This document shows positions 16,539-26,250 of a stretch of 64,000 bases of DNA, piece after piece. The position numbers and the translations under genes were made by a program. This DNA is from Verrucomicrobium sp. (GTDB lineage Bacteria > Verrucomicrobiota > Verrucomicrobiia > Methylacidiphilales > UBA1321): positions 62,001 to 126,000 of the forward strand of contig JAFIGT010000013.1 in NCBI GenBank assembly GCA_017849585.1, given 5' to 3'. The first letter of the stretch is position 1, and each line of letters starts with the position of its first letter. The notes below the pieces were generated by a model. The model was not told where the DNA came from. It worked only from the letters and a program-made list of their open reading frames with translations, and made no database searches.

Positions 16539-18687
16539 GAGACTGCTCGTCGTTTTTGGCGAGAGTGGCGCGCTGGGGAGTCGCGGCGCCGGATCGAGGT
16601 TTCTTTTCGCCATTACGATTGTAGTAATAATTGCCATAGCTGCTGTAATAGTAGTACGCCTCGTCGCTCTTGACGGCCACAGCGTTCAGGACGACTCCGA
16701 GGAGATTGCCCTTCACTTCCTCCACCGCCCGCTTGGCTCGCATCGAGATGTCGCGAGGATAGCGGCGGTGCTGGATGACCAGCAAGGTAAAATCAACCTC
16801 GTGCGCGAGCACTGCGCCATCGCTGATGCCGAGGACGGGAGGCGCATCGAGCAGGACGATGTCGTACCGCAATTTCAAATCATTCAGAATCTCACGCAGC
16901 TTCAATCCGCTAAAGGCACCCATCTCCGAGGCTGGCATATCCCCCGCCGTGATCACGTGCATGTTCGGCACGCTGGTCGCGCGAATGTACTGGTGCGCTT
17001 CGCCCAGACCACGCATGGCTTCCGAAATGCCCGCCTCGTTCTCAATACCCAGAATGGTGTGCACCGTGGGCCGTCGCAAATCCGCGTCCACGAGCAGGAC
17101 TGACTGCCCCGATTGCGCACAGACATAGGCCAGATTGAACAACGTGGTCGACTTCCCCTCGCCCGGACCGCCGCTAACGACCGTCAACGTATTGCCTGCG
17201 CCGCTCTTGGGATTCAAATCGATCTTCGCTCGCAAAATTCGATAACCTTCCGCATGCGGGGAATCCGCTCCTTCGCGAATCAGCGGCCCCACGCCATCTG
17301 GAATAACGGCCAGCACCGGCAGATCGAGCAATTTCTCCACATCGTCCATCGTCTTCACGCTGGTATCGAGATATTCGATGAAGAACGCCAGCACGATACC
17401 CAGCACCAAGCCCGCCACACCGGAAGCAATCAGGTTGATCGTCAGATTGGGACGGAACGGCATATCGTTGGGCTCCGCCTTGGAAATAATCGTCGCGGGA
17501 TCATTAATGATCTGTTTATCGACCACCGACTGCTTTTTGCGAATCACGAATTGATCGTAGAGCAATTGCTGACGCTCTTGCTCTTTCTTCGCTTCGCGGA
17601 ACTTGGCCAGTTCCGTCGTCTTCTGCATCCGAACCTGATCGGTCAGCGTCCCAACTTCCTTTTCCAATTGGGTAACGCGAGCCTTGGTGACCTGCACATC
17701 AATTTCCAATGCCCGACGCTTACCAGCGGCATTCGCATTGATTTGCTCATCGATCTTCGCCAACTCCGCTTCACGCGACTTGATGCGCGGGTGATTCCCT
17801 TCCAGACCGCTCTTACGCATCTGCTCCAAATCCGATTCTGCGGCGTACTTCTTCGCCCGCAAGCTCGTCAAATTCGCATCTTCGATGCCCATCGCCACGA
17901 TCGCATCAAGAAATTCATTGGTGGACAACCGATTCAACCGATCATAGCGCACCTGCCGCCCCAAGTATTCCGCCCGAACATCATCGAGTAGAGCCGATTT
18001 GCGCTTCCACTCCTCTTCGAGCATCTGTGTTTCATTCTCGCCACCACCCACCATGTTCAGGTTCAGGCTTTTTCGCAGCTCTTCGACATAGTCTTTGGCG
18101 CGCTGCACCACTTCGCCCTGCTTGGCAATTTCATCATCCAGAGTCTTAAACCCACGGCTTTCGCGAGTCTGCAAATCGGTGCGACGCATCTCGATGTAGA
18201 CGTCCATGATCGCGTTCGCAATGTCGGACGCTTCCTTGGGCAGGTCGCTCTTGACCCGAATCTCGAGAATATCGGAGTTGCGCTGAACATTGACATCCAC
18301 CCGGTTGTTTAATAGGACGAAAGCCTTGTCCATCGGCAGATTCGAACCGCCGAACAGCCGGGTCCCCCATTCCTTTTGCAACCCGAGTTTCTCAATGACG
18401 GGATTGAGAATTTTTTTACTCTGAATGGTGCTGATTTCACTCGTGAAGAAAACCAGGTCGAAGGGAGTGTCGGTGCGGCTGTTGCCCATGAACTCGAGGT
18501 CCGACTTTTCTTTGTACACGCGTAGCTGCGCCTTCGCATCGTACATCTTCTGCATGACGTACACCGTGACGACGTAACCCGTCATCAAGGTCAGCAGTAG
18601 GACCGTGACAATGATTGCGGCACGGTTACGAATGACTCGCCAGTAGTCTAGAAAGTGCAGGGATACTTCTGAAGCTGGAGCCGCCAT
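16519..18687 (-). CDS. Wzc-like polysaccharide co-polymerase with BY-kinase domain
   Basis: 722 residues: cytoplasmic start, a membrane segment (~20-40), a periplasmic Wzz domain, a long coiled coil (residues ~200-400), a second membrane segment (~430) and a P-loop tyrosine autokinase. Walker A is GGPGEGKSTT (about residue 505), Walker A' LLVDADLRRPT and Walker B IVLLDAPPV. The C-terminus holds a tyrosine cluster (EAYYYYSSYGNYYY), the usual autophosphorylation tail. Such proteins control export and chain length of exopolysaccharides together with Wza. No cognate phosphatase (Wzb) is seen nearby. It follows the beta-barrel gene by 50 nt and overlaps wza by 20 nt, so the three are one transcript in all likelihood. 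Confidence 0.95.
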   Translation of the reverse strand: MAAPASEVSLHFLDYWRVIRNRAAIIVTVLLLTLMTGYVVTVYVMQKMYDAKAQLRVYKEKSDLEFMGNSRTDTPFDLVFFTSEISTIQSKKILNPVIEKLGLQKEWGTRLFGGSNLPMDKAFVLLNNRVDVNVQRNSDILEIRVKSDLPKEASDIANAIMDVYIEMRRTDLQTRESRGFKTLDDEIAKQGEVVQRAKDYVEELRKSLNLNMVGGGENETQMLEEEWKRKSALLDDVRAEYLGRQVRYDRLNRLSTNEFLDAIVAMGIEDANLTSLRAKKYAAESDLEQMRKSGLEGNHPRIKSREAELAKIDEQINANAAGKRRALEIDVQVTKARVTQLEKEVGTLTDQVRMQKTTELAKFREAKKEQERQQLLYDQFVIRKKQSVVDKQIINDPATIISKAEPNDMPFRPNLTINLIASGVAGLVLGIVLAFFIEYLDTSVKTMDDVEKLLDLPVLAVIPDGVGPLIREGADSPHAEGYRILRAKIDLNPKSGAGNTLTVVSGGPGEGKSTTLFNLAYVCAQSGQSVLLVDADLRRPTVHTILGIENEAGISEAMRGLGEAHQYIRATSVPNMHVITAGDMPASEMGAFSGLKLREILNDLKLRYDIVLLDAPPVLGISDGAVLAHEVDFTLLVIQHRRYPRDISMRAKRAVEEVKGNLLGVVLNAVAVKSDEAYYYYSSYGNYYYNRNGEKKPRSGAATPQRATLAKNDEQSHGSEDF

Positions 18688-18737
18688 ATTGGTGTATCTA
18701 CGTCCTTAAGCTACCCCGAAGCCCTGAAAATTCAATG

Positions 18738-19961
18738 TCAATAGGTACCCCGGAGACCGAGGCTGATTTGATTGCGAGTATATTCGCGATCCCGGATAGT
18801 ATCATTCGAGACGTTGGTGAATGTATAAGAAGCGTCCAAATCAAGCCACTCGTTTAACTTGTACGTCGCTCCCAGAGTCAAAGTCGCCACGTTTTCTTCG
18901 TAATCTCCCATTCCGGAATTGGGAATATCGGTCTCCGTGGTGTAGGAACCAAACGTATACAACCCCTGCAGGCTGGTGGAAAACCGTGGCGTCCATTGGT
19001 ACTTGAAGGTCGAGGTAATTGTATCCGATTCCTGGGCGTAGGCCGTCGCAATATCCGTCTGGCTCAGGCTGTGCGAATAATTCAGGCTCAGGCTGCTGCG
19101 CGCTCCCAGAACCCAGTTCATCCCCAGCGAGCCGTAGGGCGATGTCGAGCCGGAACCACCGTCGCCTGGATCAAAATACTGACCGCCTACCCGGCCCGAT
19201 ATCGTCACCTGTGGACTCAATGTCCAATCGGCGCCGACATTGCCAGTATAAACGTTAAAACTACGATCCGCATACTCGTAACTTACATCCTGAAAAATGC
19301 CGCCCGTGACAATCGTCACCGTCGGATCGATCAGGAACCGCAAATCCTGATTCACCGTCTGCGACATATTGTTATTGGTCTGCTTGGTAATCTCGTCCTC
19401 GTAATCGTACAAATCGTTCGTGTAGGTCGTCACCGTGCTGAACTTTGGCGTCCACTGAAAGGAGCCCTGCAGCGAAGCCGTATTATTAATGTAATTACCA
19501 TTACGCTGCAACGCACTGGCGCTATCCAAAATCTCCGGATTCTGCGCGTAACGGAAACGCTCACGCAAATCGAGATTGAACCGTTCCGAAACAGAATGAT
19601 TAATGCGTCCAACCAATTCGTGGCTCAAATCCCACCCATCCCCTTCACGATCCCAGTAGTAAAGCGAATCAAAAGTATAGCGACCGGAAAGAAGCGTCTG
19701 ATCCAACGGGTAGTTAATCAAAAAAGAGGGTTGAATACCGGTCGTAAAACTCCCCTTTTCATTGGTTGAGGAAGTGTAAATGTTATCATCGTATCCCTGA
19801 CGGATACCGACCGAAACCGAGTAAGGCTTTTTCTGCTGAAGTACCTGTTGACTCGTCTCTTGCCCTTTTACCAGATTTAACGATAAAAGGCATAAAAAGA
19901 GTCCGAAAACAACATGGCGCCTTTTTTGCAACATAAGCTCCAAATAGCAAATCTCCTTCAT
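18738..19961 (-). CDS. Outer-membrane beta-barrel protein of the exopolysaccharide operon
   Basis: 407 residues with a cleavable signal peptide (LLSLNLVKG), then repeated amphipathic strands with many Tyr, Thr and Asn, ending in an aromatic residue (GLRGTY), a BAM-type C-terminal signal. Phrases such as RQGYDDNIYTSSTNEKG and SYTFTNVSNDT match the 'outer membrane beta-barrel' proteins often found beside polysaccharide export genes in Verrucomicrobiota and in exosortase loci. Probably a secretion porin or a polymer-binding barrel. ATG 19961 is used; an internal ATG ten codons later also gives a good signal peptide. The upstream 61 nt are AT-rich. Confidence 0.85.
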   Translation of the reverse strand: MKEICYLELMLQKRRHVVFGLFLCLLSLNLVKGQETSQQVLQQKKPYSVSVGIRQGYDDNIYTSSTNEKGSFTTGIQPSFLINYPLDQTLLSGRYTFDSLYYWDREGDGWDLSHELVGRINHSVSERFNLDLRERFRYAQNPEILDSASALQRNGNYINNTASLQGSFQWTPKFSTVTTYTNDLYDYEDEITKQTNNNMSQTVNQDLRFLIDPTVTIVTGGIFQDVSYEYADRSFNVYTGNVGADWTLSPQVTISGRVGGQYFDPGDGGSGSTSPYGSLGMNWVLGARSSLSLNYSHSLSQTDIATAYAQESDTITSTFKYQWTPRFSTSLQGLYTFGSYTTETDIPNSGMGDYEENVATLTLGATYKLNEWLDLDASYTFTNVSNDTIRDREYTRNQISLGLRGTY

Positions 19962-20022
19962 GTGGCAAGTACCAATTTTTTTAAATGTTATTGAGTAAAT
20001 ATCGTTAATCTATTTAGATCGT

Positions 20023-21759
20023 TTACCATCTACGCCGATCCGAGAAGAATAAGTATTCATTATCGAGAGGTGGCATTGGCGTATAAGACGTTAATGGGAA
20101 TCCCGACGGCAGTCCCTGTCGGCGCAGGATCGGCGCCCAATCCTGGGATGTACCCTTGTCGATCTTGTAGAGCGAATTATCCCACGATTCGGGTGTAATC
20201 AACATTCCGCTGGCCCACTGAATGGTATCGTTGATTTGGTAAAACTCCTTCAACGTCGTCGGCATCCATAAGGACACCCGCCCCCCATACCATGCCGTCG
20301 CGGCAGGAATGTCCGAGACCATCAATTCTTTGGGCCCGAGCAATTGACTGATGTAGCGAATCATCGGCGGGAAGTATGGCGGATAGCGATATTGGGCCGG
20401 GCCAGGTGGCAAAAGCGCGATTACCAACGGCACGGTGCAAATGATCAGAAAGAACGTCACCACAATGTACCGCACAATTTGCAAACCAATATCCAGCCGG
20501 TCCAGAAGCACGTAGAAAAAGGCTGTGCCGATCGCTGCCAATCCGGGAAAAATCAAAATCAGATTATTCTCCTCGTCCACCGCTCCAGGCTCGGCCCGCA
20601 ATAGGGAAGCACCCAAAACCACCGCCAGCCCGCTCCCGAGCAGGAACCAACGCATGAACTGCACACGATGCCGCTTGAAGCGATGCATGAATGCCGCCAA
20701 CGCCAGCAAGATCACCGCGCTGGAACCCATCAACGAAAAGAAATTTCCCAAGGCATGACCGTAACCCTCGTAGACCTTGTGCAACGCCCGCTTCACCGGC
20801 CAACCATTACCTTGCAGAAAGGTACGATCCCCCCCGGCTTCCTTCACCGTGCCAAACTCCGCCACCTTCGCAATGCCGGTCCCAAAGGGATTGCCACATA
20901 CCTGGTAGTTCCGCACAAACCAGGGCGTGATGCCCAGTAGCACGATCAGCAGCGCAACCAACGGCGGAAACACCATCCGGCGCAGAGCGATCAATAACAG
21001 TGCGGCGTAGGGAAAGATCAACCATGCCAGCGACAACTTCGACAAAATGATTACCACCACCAGCACGGCGCTCCCCAGTGTCCAACCCCAGACCGCCAGC
21101 CTCCGGTCCTCTTCTTCCGCGATCAGCGATTCGTGCAGAACGAATCCCAGCATCGTCATCAATAACAAAATCCAGCTCGTCGATAACCCCGACAAAGCGA
21201 ACTGCCAGATCAAATCACATCCCACGAACGCCAGCGTCGAGACAAATGCTACCCGGTCGTCAAACATTCGCCATGCCCAGAAATAAAGCACCACGGCCGT
21301 GAGAAAAATGCAGAACTGATTGAAGAAAACGATCAACCGTTCCGGCGCGTAAATCTGCGCCTTCCCCAATTCCGTCGCCGTTGGTTCAAAGTTCACTTTG
21401 AAAACCCGGAATACCACGCTCAGCACGGCGGGATACACCGGCGCATTCGTGATATCCGGCAAGGCAAACACATCGATCTTCGGTTGCGGGGTGCGCGCCA
21501 TCATTGCCGGGGTGCTATAAAAATCCGAATAGACTTTCAGCGCCGACGGCCGGATCACCATCGTGTTGAAACCATTTCCCGTGGCCAATTGCCGCGCCAG
21601 TTGCGCCTGATCCATCGCCGTCGGACGATCCAGTCCGCGGAACAACATCACAAAATAAAGCAGCGCGAGAAAAACAAACCCCACCAAAATGGCCGCCAGT
21701 TGAACCCAACGACGGCCCTTGCCAACCTCCAGCGTGTAGAGTGCATCCTGAAATGACAT
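20023..21759 (-). CDS. Polytopic membrane protein, GT-C (GT39-like) glycosyltransferase candidate
   Basis: 578 residues with about eleven membrane segments. After the first segment the sequence RPTAMDQAQLARQLATGNGF contains the acidic residue and 'D-x-A-x-x-A-R' pattern seen in the first periplasmic loop of GT39/ArnT-type glycosyltransferases, which use lipid-linked sugars. The C-terminal 130 residues are soluble and probably periplasmic (WYGGRVSLWMP). It would add sugars to the polymer or to a protein. Its ATG directly follows the stop of the sigma-54 regulator (TAAATG), indicating translational coupling, and the beta-barrel gene follows 61 nt later. The GT-C assignment is a moderately supported inference. 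Confidence 0.75.
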   Translation of the reverse strand: MSFQDALYTLEVGKGRRWVQLAAILVGFVFLALLYFVMLFRGLDRPTAMDQAQLARQLATGNGFNTMVIRPSALKVYSDFYSTPAMMARTPQPKIDVFALPDITNAPVYPAVLSVVFRVFKVNFEPTATELGKAQIYAPERLIVFFNQFCIFLTAVVLYFWAWRMFDDRVAFVSTLAFVGCDLIWQFALSGLSTSWILLLMTMLGFVLHESLIAEEEDRRLAVWGWTLGSAVLVVVIILSKLSLAWLIFPYAALLLIALRRMVFPPLVALLIVLLGITPWFVRNYQVCGNPFGTGIAKVAEFGTVKEAGGDRTFLQGNGWPVKRALHKVYEGYGHALGNFFSLMGSSAVILLALAAFMHRFKRHRVQFMRWFLLGSGLAVVLGASLLRAEPGAVDEENNLILIFPGLAAIGTAFFYVLLDRLDIGLQIVRYIVVTFFLIICTVPLVIALLPPGPAQYRYPPYFPPMIRYISQLLGPKELMVSDIPAATAWYGGRVSLWMPTTLKEFYQINDTIQWASGMLITPESWDNSLYKIDKGTSQDWAPILRRQGLPSGFPLTSYTPMPPLDNEYLFFSDRRRW

Positions 21760-23142
21760 TTAGGCTTCCTCCATCCGGTATTGCAGCAGCTTGCGGTGCA
21801 AGGTACGACGGCTGATTCCCAGCTTTTGCGCCGCTTCCGTGCGATTTCCCCCACACACCTTCAAAGCCTGCTCGATAAAAAGTTTTTCCATCTTTTCCAA
21901 ATTTAAATCCGAACGCGAAGAAAGTGATGCTGGTGAAAGATCTGATTTAGAGCCCAAAACGCGTTCGGGCAAATCTTTTAATCCAATTCGTTCACCGCGC
22001 GCCAGAGTCACACCGTATTCCATTGCTGTCCGCAACTCGCGGACGTTCCCCGGCCAGCCATAACGCAACAGCACTTCCTGCGCGTCCGCCGTCAGTCCCG
22101 TCACCTTCTTGTGATTCTGCCGGCTGAACTCCTTGATGAACGCGTCTGCCAGCAGCGGCACATCCTCCGTCCGTTCACGCAATGGTGGCAAATGAATCGG
22201 CACCACATTCAGGCGGAAGAACAAATCCTCGCGGAATTTTCCCTCCTTCACCAAATTCTCCAGATTCTTGTTCGTCGCCGTGATCACCCGCACATCGACC
22301 GGAATCGTCTGATTGTTCCCCACGCGTTGAATCGTTCGCTCGCCCAGCACACGCAACAATTTCACCTGCGTCGCGGCATCGATCTCACCAATCTCATCGA
22401 GAAATATCGTTCCATGGTTGGCCTCTTCGAACCTGCCGATGCGCCGGGTATTCGCCCCGGTGAATGCGCCCTTTTCGTGGCCGAATAATTCGCTCTCCAG
22501 CAACTGCGGTGACAGCGCGGCGCAATGCACGATCACGAAGGGATTCGCCTTGCGGCTGCTTAAATTATGCAACGCCTGCGCGACCAGTTCCTTGCCCGTG
22601 CCGCTCTCGCCCTCGATCATGATCGTAGCGGTGGAATTGGCGACCTGCTGCACGAGATCGAACACCTTCTGCATCGGCTCCGAATTGCCGATCAATTTCT
22701 CCATCCCGTACTTCTTGTCCAACTCCTGGCGTAACTGGACATTCTCCGCTTCGACCTGGCGAGAACGCCACGCCCGCAAGAGCAGCAGCTCCAGCTTGTC
22801 GAGATTCAGCGGCTTCGTGACGTAATCATACGCCCCGCGCTTCATCGCCTCGACCGCCACATCGACCGAGCCATAAGCCGTCATCAACACACACACCGGT
22901 TGATGCGGCAGGCTCTGCACCTTCGCCAGCAACTCCATGCCGTCCGCCCCGCCCGACAGGCGCAGATCGGTCAGCAGCACGTCGATTTGCTCCGACTCCA
23001 AAACGTTCAGCGCCGAATTGAAATCCGACGCCACATAGATCTCGAATTTATCCTCCAGCGCGCGACGCAATCCATCGCGGGTATTTTTCTCGTCCTCCAC
23101 CACCAGCAGGTTGGGGAGATTGCCGTGCAACGGTTCAGTCAT
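21760..23142 (-). CDS. NtrC-type sigma-54-dependent response regulator
   Basis: 460 residues in the classical three-domain order. Receiver (1-120) with VVEDEK, phospho-acceptor Asp59 in VLLTDL and Lys110 in YVTKP; AAA+ domain with Walker A GESGTGKE (178-185), the sigma-54-contacting loop GAFTGA (225-230) and IFLDEIGEID Walker B; and a C-terminal Fis-type helix-turn-helix (NRTEAAQKLGISRRTLHRKL). It should activate RpoN promoters when phosphorylated by the adjacent kinase. The ATG at 23142 gives the usual N-terminus; an upstream frame extension has no counterpart in the family. It is fused by a TAAATG junction to a membrane gene of the exopolysaccharide group, so it may regulate that group. Confidence 0.96.
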   Translation of the reverse strand: MTEPLHGNLPNLLVVEDEKNTRDGLRRALEDKFEIYVASDFNSALNVLESEQIDVLLTDLRLSGGADGMELLAKVQSLPHQPVCVLMTAYGSVDVAVEAMKRGAYDYVTKPLNLDKLELLLLRAWRSRQVEAENVQLRQELDKKYGMEKLIGNSEPMQKVFDLVQQVANSTATIMIEGESGTGKELVAQALHNLSSRKANPFVIVHCAALSPQLLESELFGHEKGAFTGANTRRIGRFEEANHGTIFLDEIGEIDAATQVKLLRVLGERTIQRVGNNQTIPVDVRVITATNKNLENLVKEGKFREDLFFRLNVVPIHLPPLRERTEDVPLLADAFIKEFSRQNHKKVTGLTADAQEVLLRYGWPGNVRELRTAMEYGVTLARGERIGLKDLPERVLGSKSDLSPASLSSRSDLNLEKMEKLFIEQALKVCGGNRTEAAQKLGISRRTLHRKLLQYRMEEA

Positions 23143-23201
23143 GGGAAATCTGGGGCTCGTATTGGTCCGAAATGAGAATGCCGTAGATAGTGCAGGATTG
23201 A

Positions 23202-23287
23202 AGTCAAAACTCAAAGATCAAAAGTCAAAGCCCACATCTCACCGCACAACCACTCCATGCCGAATGCCAAAGCTTTGATCTTTGACT
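23202..23287. repeat. Heptad repeat, family B (copy 1), inverted pair between kinase and regulator genes
   Basis: Left run AGTCAAA, ACTCAAA, GATCAAA, AGTCAAA (23202-23229) and right run CTTTGAT, CTTTGAC (23273-23286) are in opposite orientation, so the RNA can fold into a stem around a 43-nt loop. It fills the gap between the histidine kinase stop and the regulator start and may uncouple their expression. Confidence 0.7.
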
Positions 23288-23291
23288 TCAC

Positions 23292-24440
23292 CTATGGCGT
23301 TCCCGCCGGCAGCATCCGCACGCGACGCTCCGCCAGCGGCAACACAATCCGCGCCGTCGTCCCGCGACCGGGATCGCTCTCCAGAATCAAATCGCCTCCA
23401 TGCTCGCGCACGATCCGGCGGATGATGAAAAGCCCCAGCCCGCTCCCACCGTCCTTGGTCGTAAAGTACGGCTCAAAAATTCGACTCACGTTTTCCGGCG
23501 CGATCCCGCAGCCATTATCGATGAACGAAATCAGCAGGTGCGTATCATTGCGTTCCGTGCGCACCCGCAGAATGCCCCCCACCGACATCGCCTGAATGGA
23601 ATTCTTGATCAGGTTATAAATCGCCTGCTTCATCTGCCCGGCATCCAGCGGCACCAATGGCAGATCCTTGGCCAACTCCGTCTCGACCAGAATATCGCGA
23701 TCGGCAATCTCCGGCCGCAGAAAGTCGATCGACTCCCGCACCAGATCATTCACCTGCACCGGCTTTCGATCCGGCTGTCCCGGCCGCACCGCGCGCAAAA
23801 ATTGATTGATGATATTATCCAGCCGCGTGATCTCCGCCTGCGCCACGCGCACCGAATCCACCAGCCGACCACCCTTCGCGCCCTCGATCTTTTTCAGATC
23901 ACGTTCCAACAATTGCAAATGAATGTGCAGCGAATTCAGGGGATTGCCCAACTCATGAGCCACACCCGCCGCCAGCAATGTCAACGCATTCACCTTCTCC
24001 GATTCGATCACCTCGCGCGTGCGCTGGCGTGTCGCCGTGATATCGTGAAAAATCAGCGCGTAACCCATGAACTCCTGCCCCGGCTCCTCCAACGGCACGA
24101 GATAGAAATTCAGAAAGCGCATGTCCGGGTAATAGACCTCCAGATCGCGGCTCACCACCCGCCGCTCGCGCAAAATCTTCTTCCAATCCAGCTCCTTCAA
24201 ATATTCCGCGATCCCATGCCCGAGCGCATTGTCCGGCAACCCGATCAACCGCTGGATGCTCGGATTGAAGTAGAGCACCTTGCCCGTCGCATCGATGACC
24301 AGCACGCCTTCTTGCAGCGTGTTGAAAATCACTTCAAGAAAACCCTTCTCCCGTGCCAACTGTTGCAAATACGTCTGCAGTTCGTCCGGCGAGACATGCT
24401 CGATCCGGTCGAGAAGCTTGGCGAGGAAAGACGGTTTCAT
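23292..24440 (-). CDS. Cytoplasmic PAS-domain histidine kinase
   Basis: 382 residues, no membrane segment. A PAS domain (residues ~30-135, LQEGVLVIDATGKVLYFN), the HisKA box LAAGVAHELGNPLNS with His162, and a HATPase domain with the N box (MKQAIYNLIKNSIQAM), DNGCGIAPEN and GLGLFIIRR. Closest in style to NtrB-like kinases that partner NtrC-type regulators, and the next gene downstream is such a regulator, 149 nt away across a heptad-repeat hairpin. The PAS domain suggests it senses a cytoplasmic cue. ATG 24440 chosen; the preceding codons in frame lack family character. Confidence 0.95.
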   Translation of the reverse strand: MKPSFLAKLLDRIEHVSPDELQTYLQQLAREKGFLEVIFNTLQEGVLVIDATGKVLYFNPSIQRLIGLPDNALGHGIAEYLKELDWKKILRERRVVSRDLEVYYPDMRFLNFYLVPLEEPGQEFMGYALIFHDITATRQRTREVIESEKVNALTLLAAGVAHELGNPLNSLHIHLQLLERDLKKIEGAKGGRLVDSVRVAQAEITRLDNIINQFLRAVRPGQPDRKPVQVNDLVRESIDFLRPEIADRDILVETELAKDLPLVPLDAGQMKQAIYNLIKNSIQAMSVGGILRVRTERNDTHLLISFIDNGCGIAPENVSRIFEPYFTTKDGGSGLGLFIIRRIVREHGGDLILESDPGRGTTARIVLPLAERRVRMLPAGTP

Positions 24441-24495
24441 GCGGGGCTCAGAGGACAGAATATTTACCAATCCCCTGCGCACCTAGCAAGAGCCG

Positions 24496-26250
24496 TCATG
24501 AACGAACGTGCGTGGGCCGGGGCGAGCCGTCGAGGGACAGCCGCCAGAGCGAAGCCCCGGCTTCGTCGGCCAGGAAAGAGAATCCCAGGCGTTCATACAA
24601 TTTTGCCACGAGATTGTTTTTGGGAAGAGGAACGTAGCGACCGAGGACGGAGACGCATCCGAGACGCTGGCCAAGGACCATGATGTCGTTGAGGATGAAT
24701 TCTTCCATGGTTCGCGCGAGGACACGACAGCTCATGGCCCAAGTATCAATGCGGAGATCTCCACCGGGATTACCATTCAGGACAAGCGCAGCGATAAGAC
24801 CGTTATCCCCGAAGCGATCACGTAGCTTGAAGTGGCGGATGTGATAGTTGGGCCGAGCCACGATTTCCTGTAGTTCCGCTTCCGAATAGCGGGTACCGGT
24901 GAGATGGAATTGGTTGCTTTTGTTGATGAGCTGCGCGACACGGGGAAGATGAAAAGCATCGAGGCTGCCGGCTTCGCCGATCATCGCGAGCGATTCCAAA
25001 TACGCATTGATGTCGGTAAAGCCGCTCTGGAGATCCGCACGGGCGGCGTTTTCGCGGTAGTAGCGGGCGCGTTGACGGTCTTCATCGGAGAACGCCACGG
25101 TTTCGAAATAGCATCCCTCAGCCACAGCCGTTTTATATTCGGCGGGGTCGGCGGGCAATTCCGGCACGGCGACCATGGGCAGGAGTTCGCGAACGAGATT
25201 CCGTTCGACCGGATTGTCATCGACAAAGACGATCGAATCGAGGCCAATATTGAGAGTCGCGGCAATGGCGCGGAGGTTGTCGGCTTTATTCCCCCAATTC
25301 GCCCGGAAGACGCTGATGTCTTCGAGCTTCAAGACGCAATCCGGATGTTGGAGAAAGGGCTCCTTTGCGTTGGCCTCGTCATTCTTCGAACAGACAGCGA
25401 GAAGAATGCCGCGTTCTTTCAGCGAGCGGAGATACCGCTGAAAATCGACAAAAGACTCACCCTCGGCATCGCCACCGAGCTTGATGCCGGAGAGACCGTC
25501 GTCGCCTATGACGCCGCCCCAGAGTGTATTGTCGAGATCGAGGACAAGACATTTCCGGGCACCACCTCTCGATGCCACCATGACACGCGCCGCCTGAAAG
25601 GCGACAAGGCCGTAGGCGTCAAAATGAAACGGGTTTTTCGAGTGGTGCCAGGAGCGGTTGTCCATCCAACGTTTTTTGCCGAAGAGAGCGGAAAGGTGGT
25701 CGAGGTCGAAGATCAGAACGCCGGCGGGAGCTGCGAGAGCGAGTTCAAGGTTGTATCGGCGCAAAAAATTTCGCTCGCTCCCGGAGAGTTGCCCCCCGAA
25801 ATTGCCGAACGAATCGACCGGAGGAATATCGGCGTTATTGTGGAGGATGGTACAATTCAGCTCGGATTGGAGCACTTTCCAGAGTGCTGTTTTTTCCTGA
25901 ATGATCCCGGCGATTGCGTCCGGGGCTTCACCCTCCGCTCGAGTGCTCCATCGCGCATCGCGATGGGAGGTAAAGAGCCAGACGAGATCGGGCTTAAAGG
26001 TGTAAAGGACGCTGCCGCGATCGAGGATTGTGGAGGAAATTGTGTCGAAGGGCGCGATCCAAATTTTCGCGGCGTAACCTTCTTGCGCGAGCCAATACGT
26101 CAGAATTTCAGCGAAGGAATCAACAGTACTGGAGGCGAGAAGGGCGATCTTGATCGGCTTGAGGGATGGATCGGGATTTGTTTTGAGGGCGCGCGCACAA
26201 GCCTTTGCGGCTTTGAGCTGCAGGGTAAAATCGTCGTATGGAGTCAACAT
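24496..26250 (-). CDS. FkbH-like HAD-IIIC / GNAT fusion protein
   Basis: 584 residues. An SGNH-like N-terminal region (IKIALLASSTVDSF; residues 30-220), a HAD-IIIC phosphatase domain with LVLDLDNTLWGGVIGDD (DxDxT at 238-242) and FVDDNPVERN, then a GNAT-like acyltransferase domain (~430-584). In FkbH and relatives this type takes 1,3-bisphosphoglycerate, removes phosphate and loads a glyceryl unit on an acyl carrier protein. The gene upstream encodes exactly such a carrier domain at its N-terminus and overlaps this one by 7 nt, so the two probably work together. The final product is not predictable; related proteins serve polyketide starter units, methoxymalonyl-ACP, and cell-surface glycan modification. 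Confidence 0.9.
   Translation of the reverse strand: MLTPYDDFTLQLKAAKACARALKTNPDPSLKPIKIALLASSTVDSFAEILTYWLAQEGYAAKIWIAPFDTISSTILDRGSVLYTFKPDLVWLFTSHRDARWSTRAEGEAPDAIAGIIQEKTALWKVLQSELNCTILHNNADIPPVDSFGNFGGQLSGSERNFLRRYNLELALAAPAGVLIFDLDHLSALFGKKRWMDNRSWHHSKNPFHFDAYGLVAFQAARVMVASRGGARKCLVLDLDNTLWGGVIGDDGLSGIKLGGDAEGESFVDFQRYLRSLKERGILLAVCSKNDEANAKEPFLQHPDCVLKLEDISVFRANWGNKADNLRAIAATLNIGLDSIVFVDDNPVERNLVRELLPMVAVPELPADPAEYKTAVAEGCYFETVAFSDEDRQRARYYRENAARADLQSGFTDINAYLESLAMIGEAGSLDAFHLPRVAQLINKSNQFHLTGTRYSEAELQEIVARPNYHIRHFKLRDRFGDNGLIAALVLNGNPGGDLRIDTWAMSCRVLARTMEEFILNDIMVLGQRLGCVSVLGRYVPLPKNNLVAKLYERLGFSFLADEAGASLWRLSLDGSPRPTHVRS

Noticed and set aside
19969-19990. TGGCAAGTACC near the beta-barrel start, looked at as a sigma-54 site.
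   Set aside because: The -12 element TTGC is not at the right spacing on either strand.
21760-24440. PrsR/PrsK-type exosortase (PEP-CTERM) regulators.
   Set aside because: The kinase has no membrane or GAF-like PrsK architecture, and no exosortase or PEP-CTERM protein is seen in the window.
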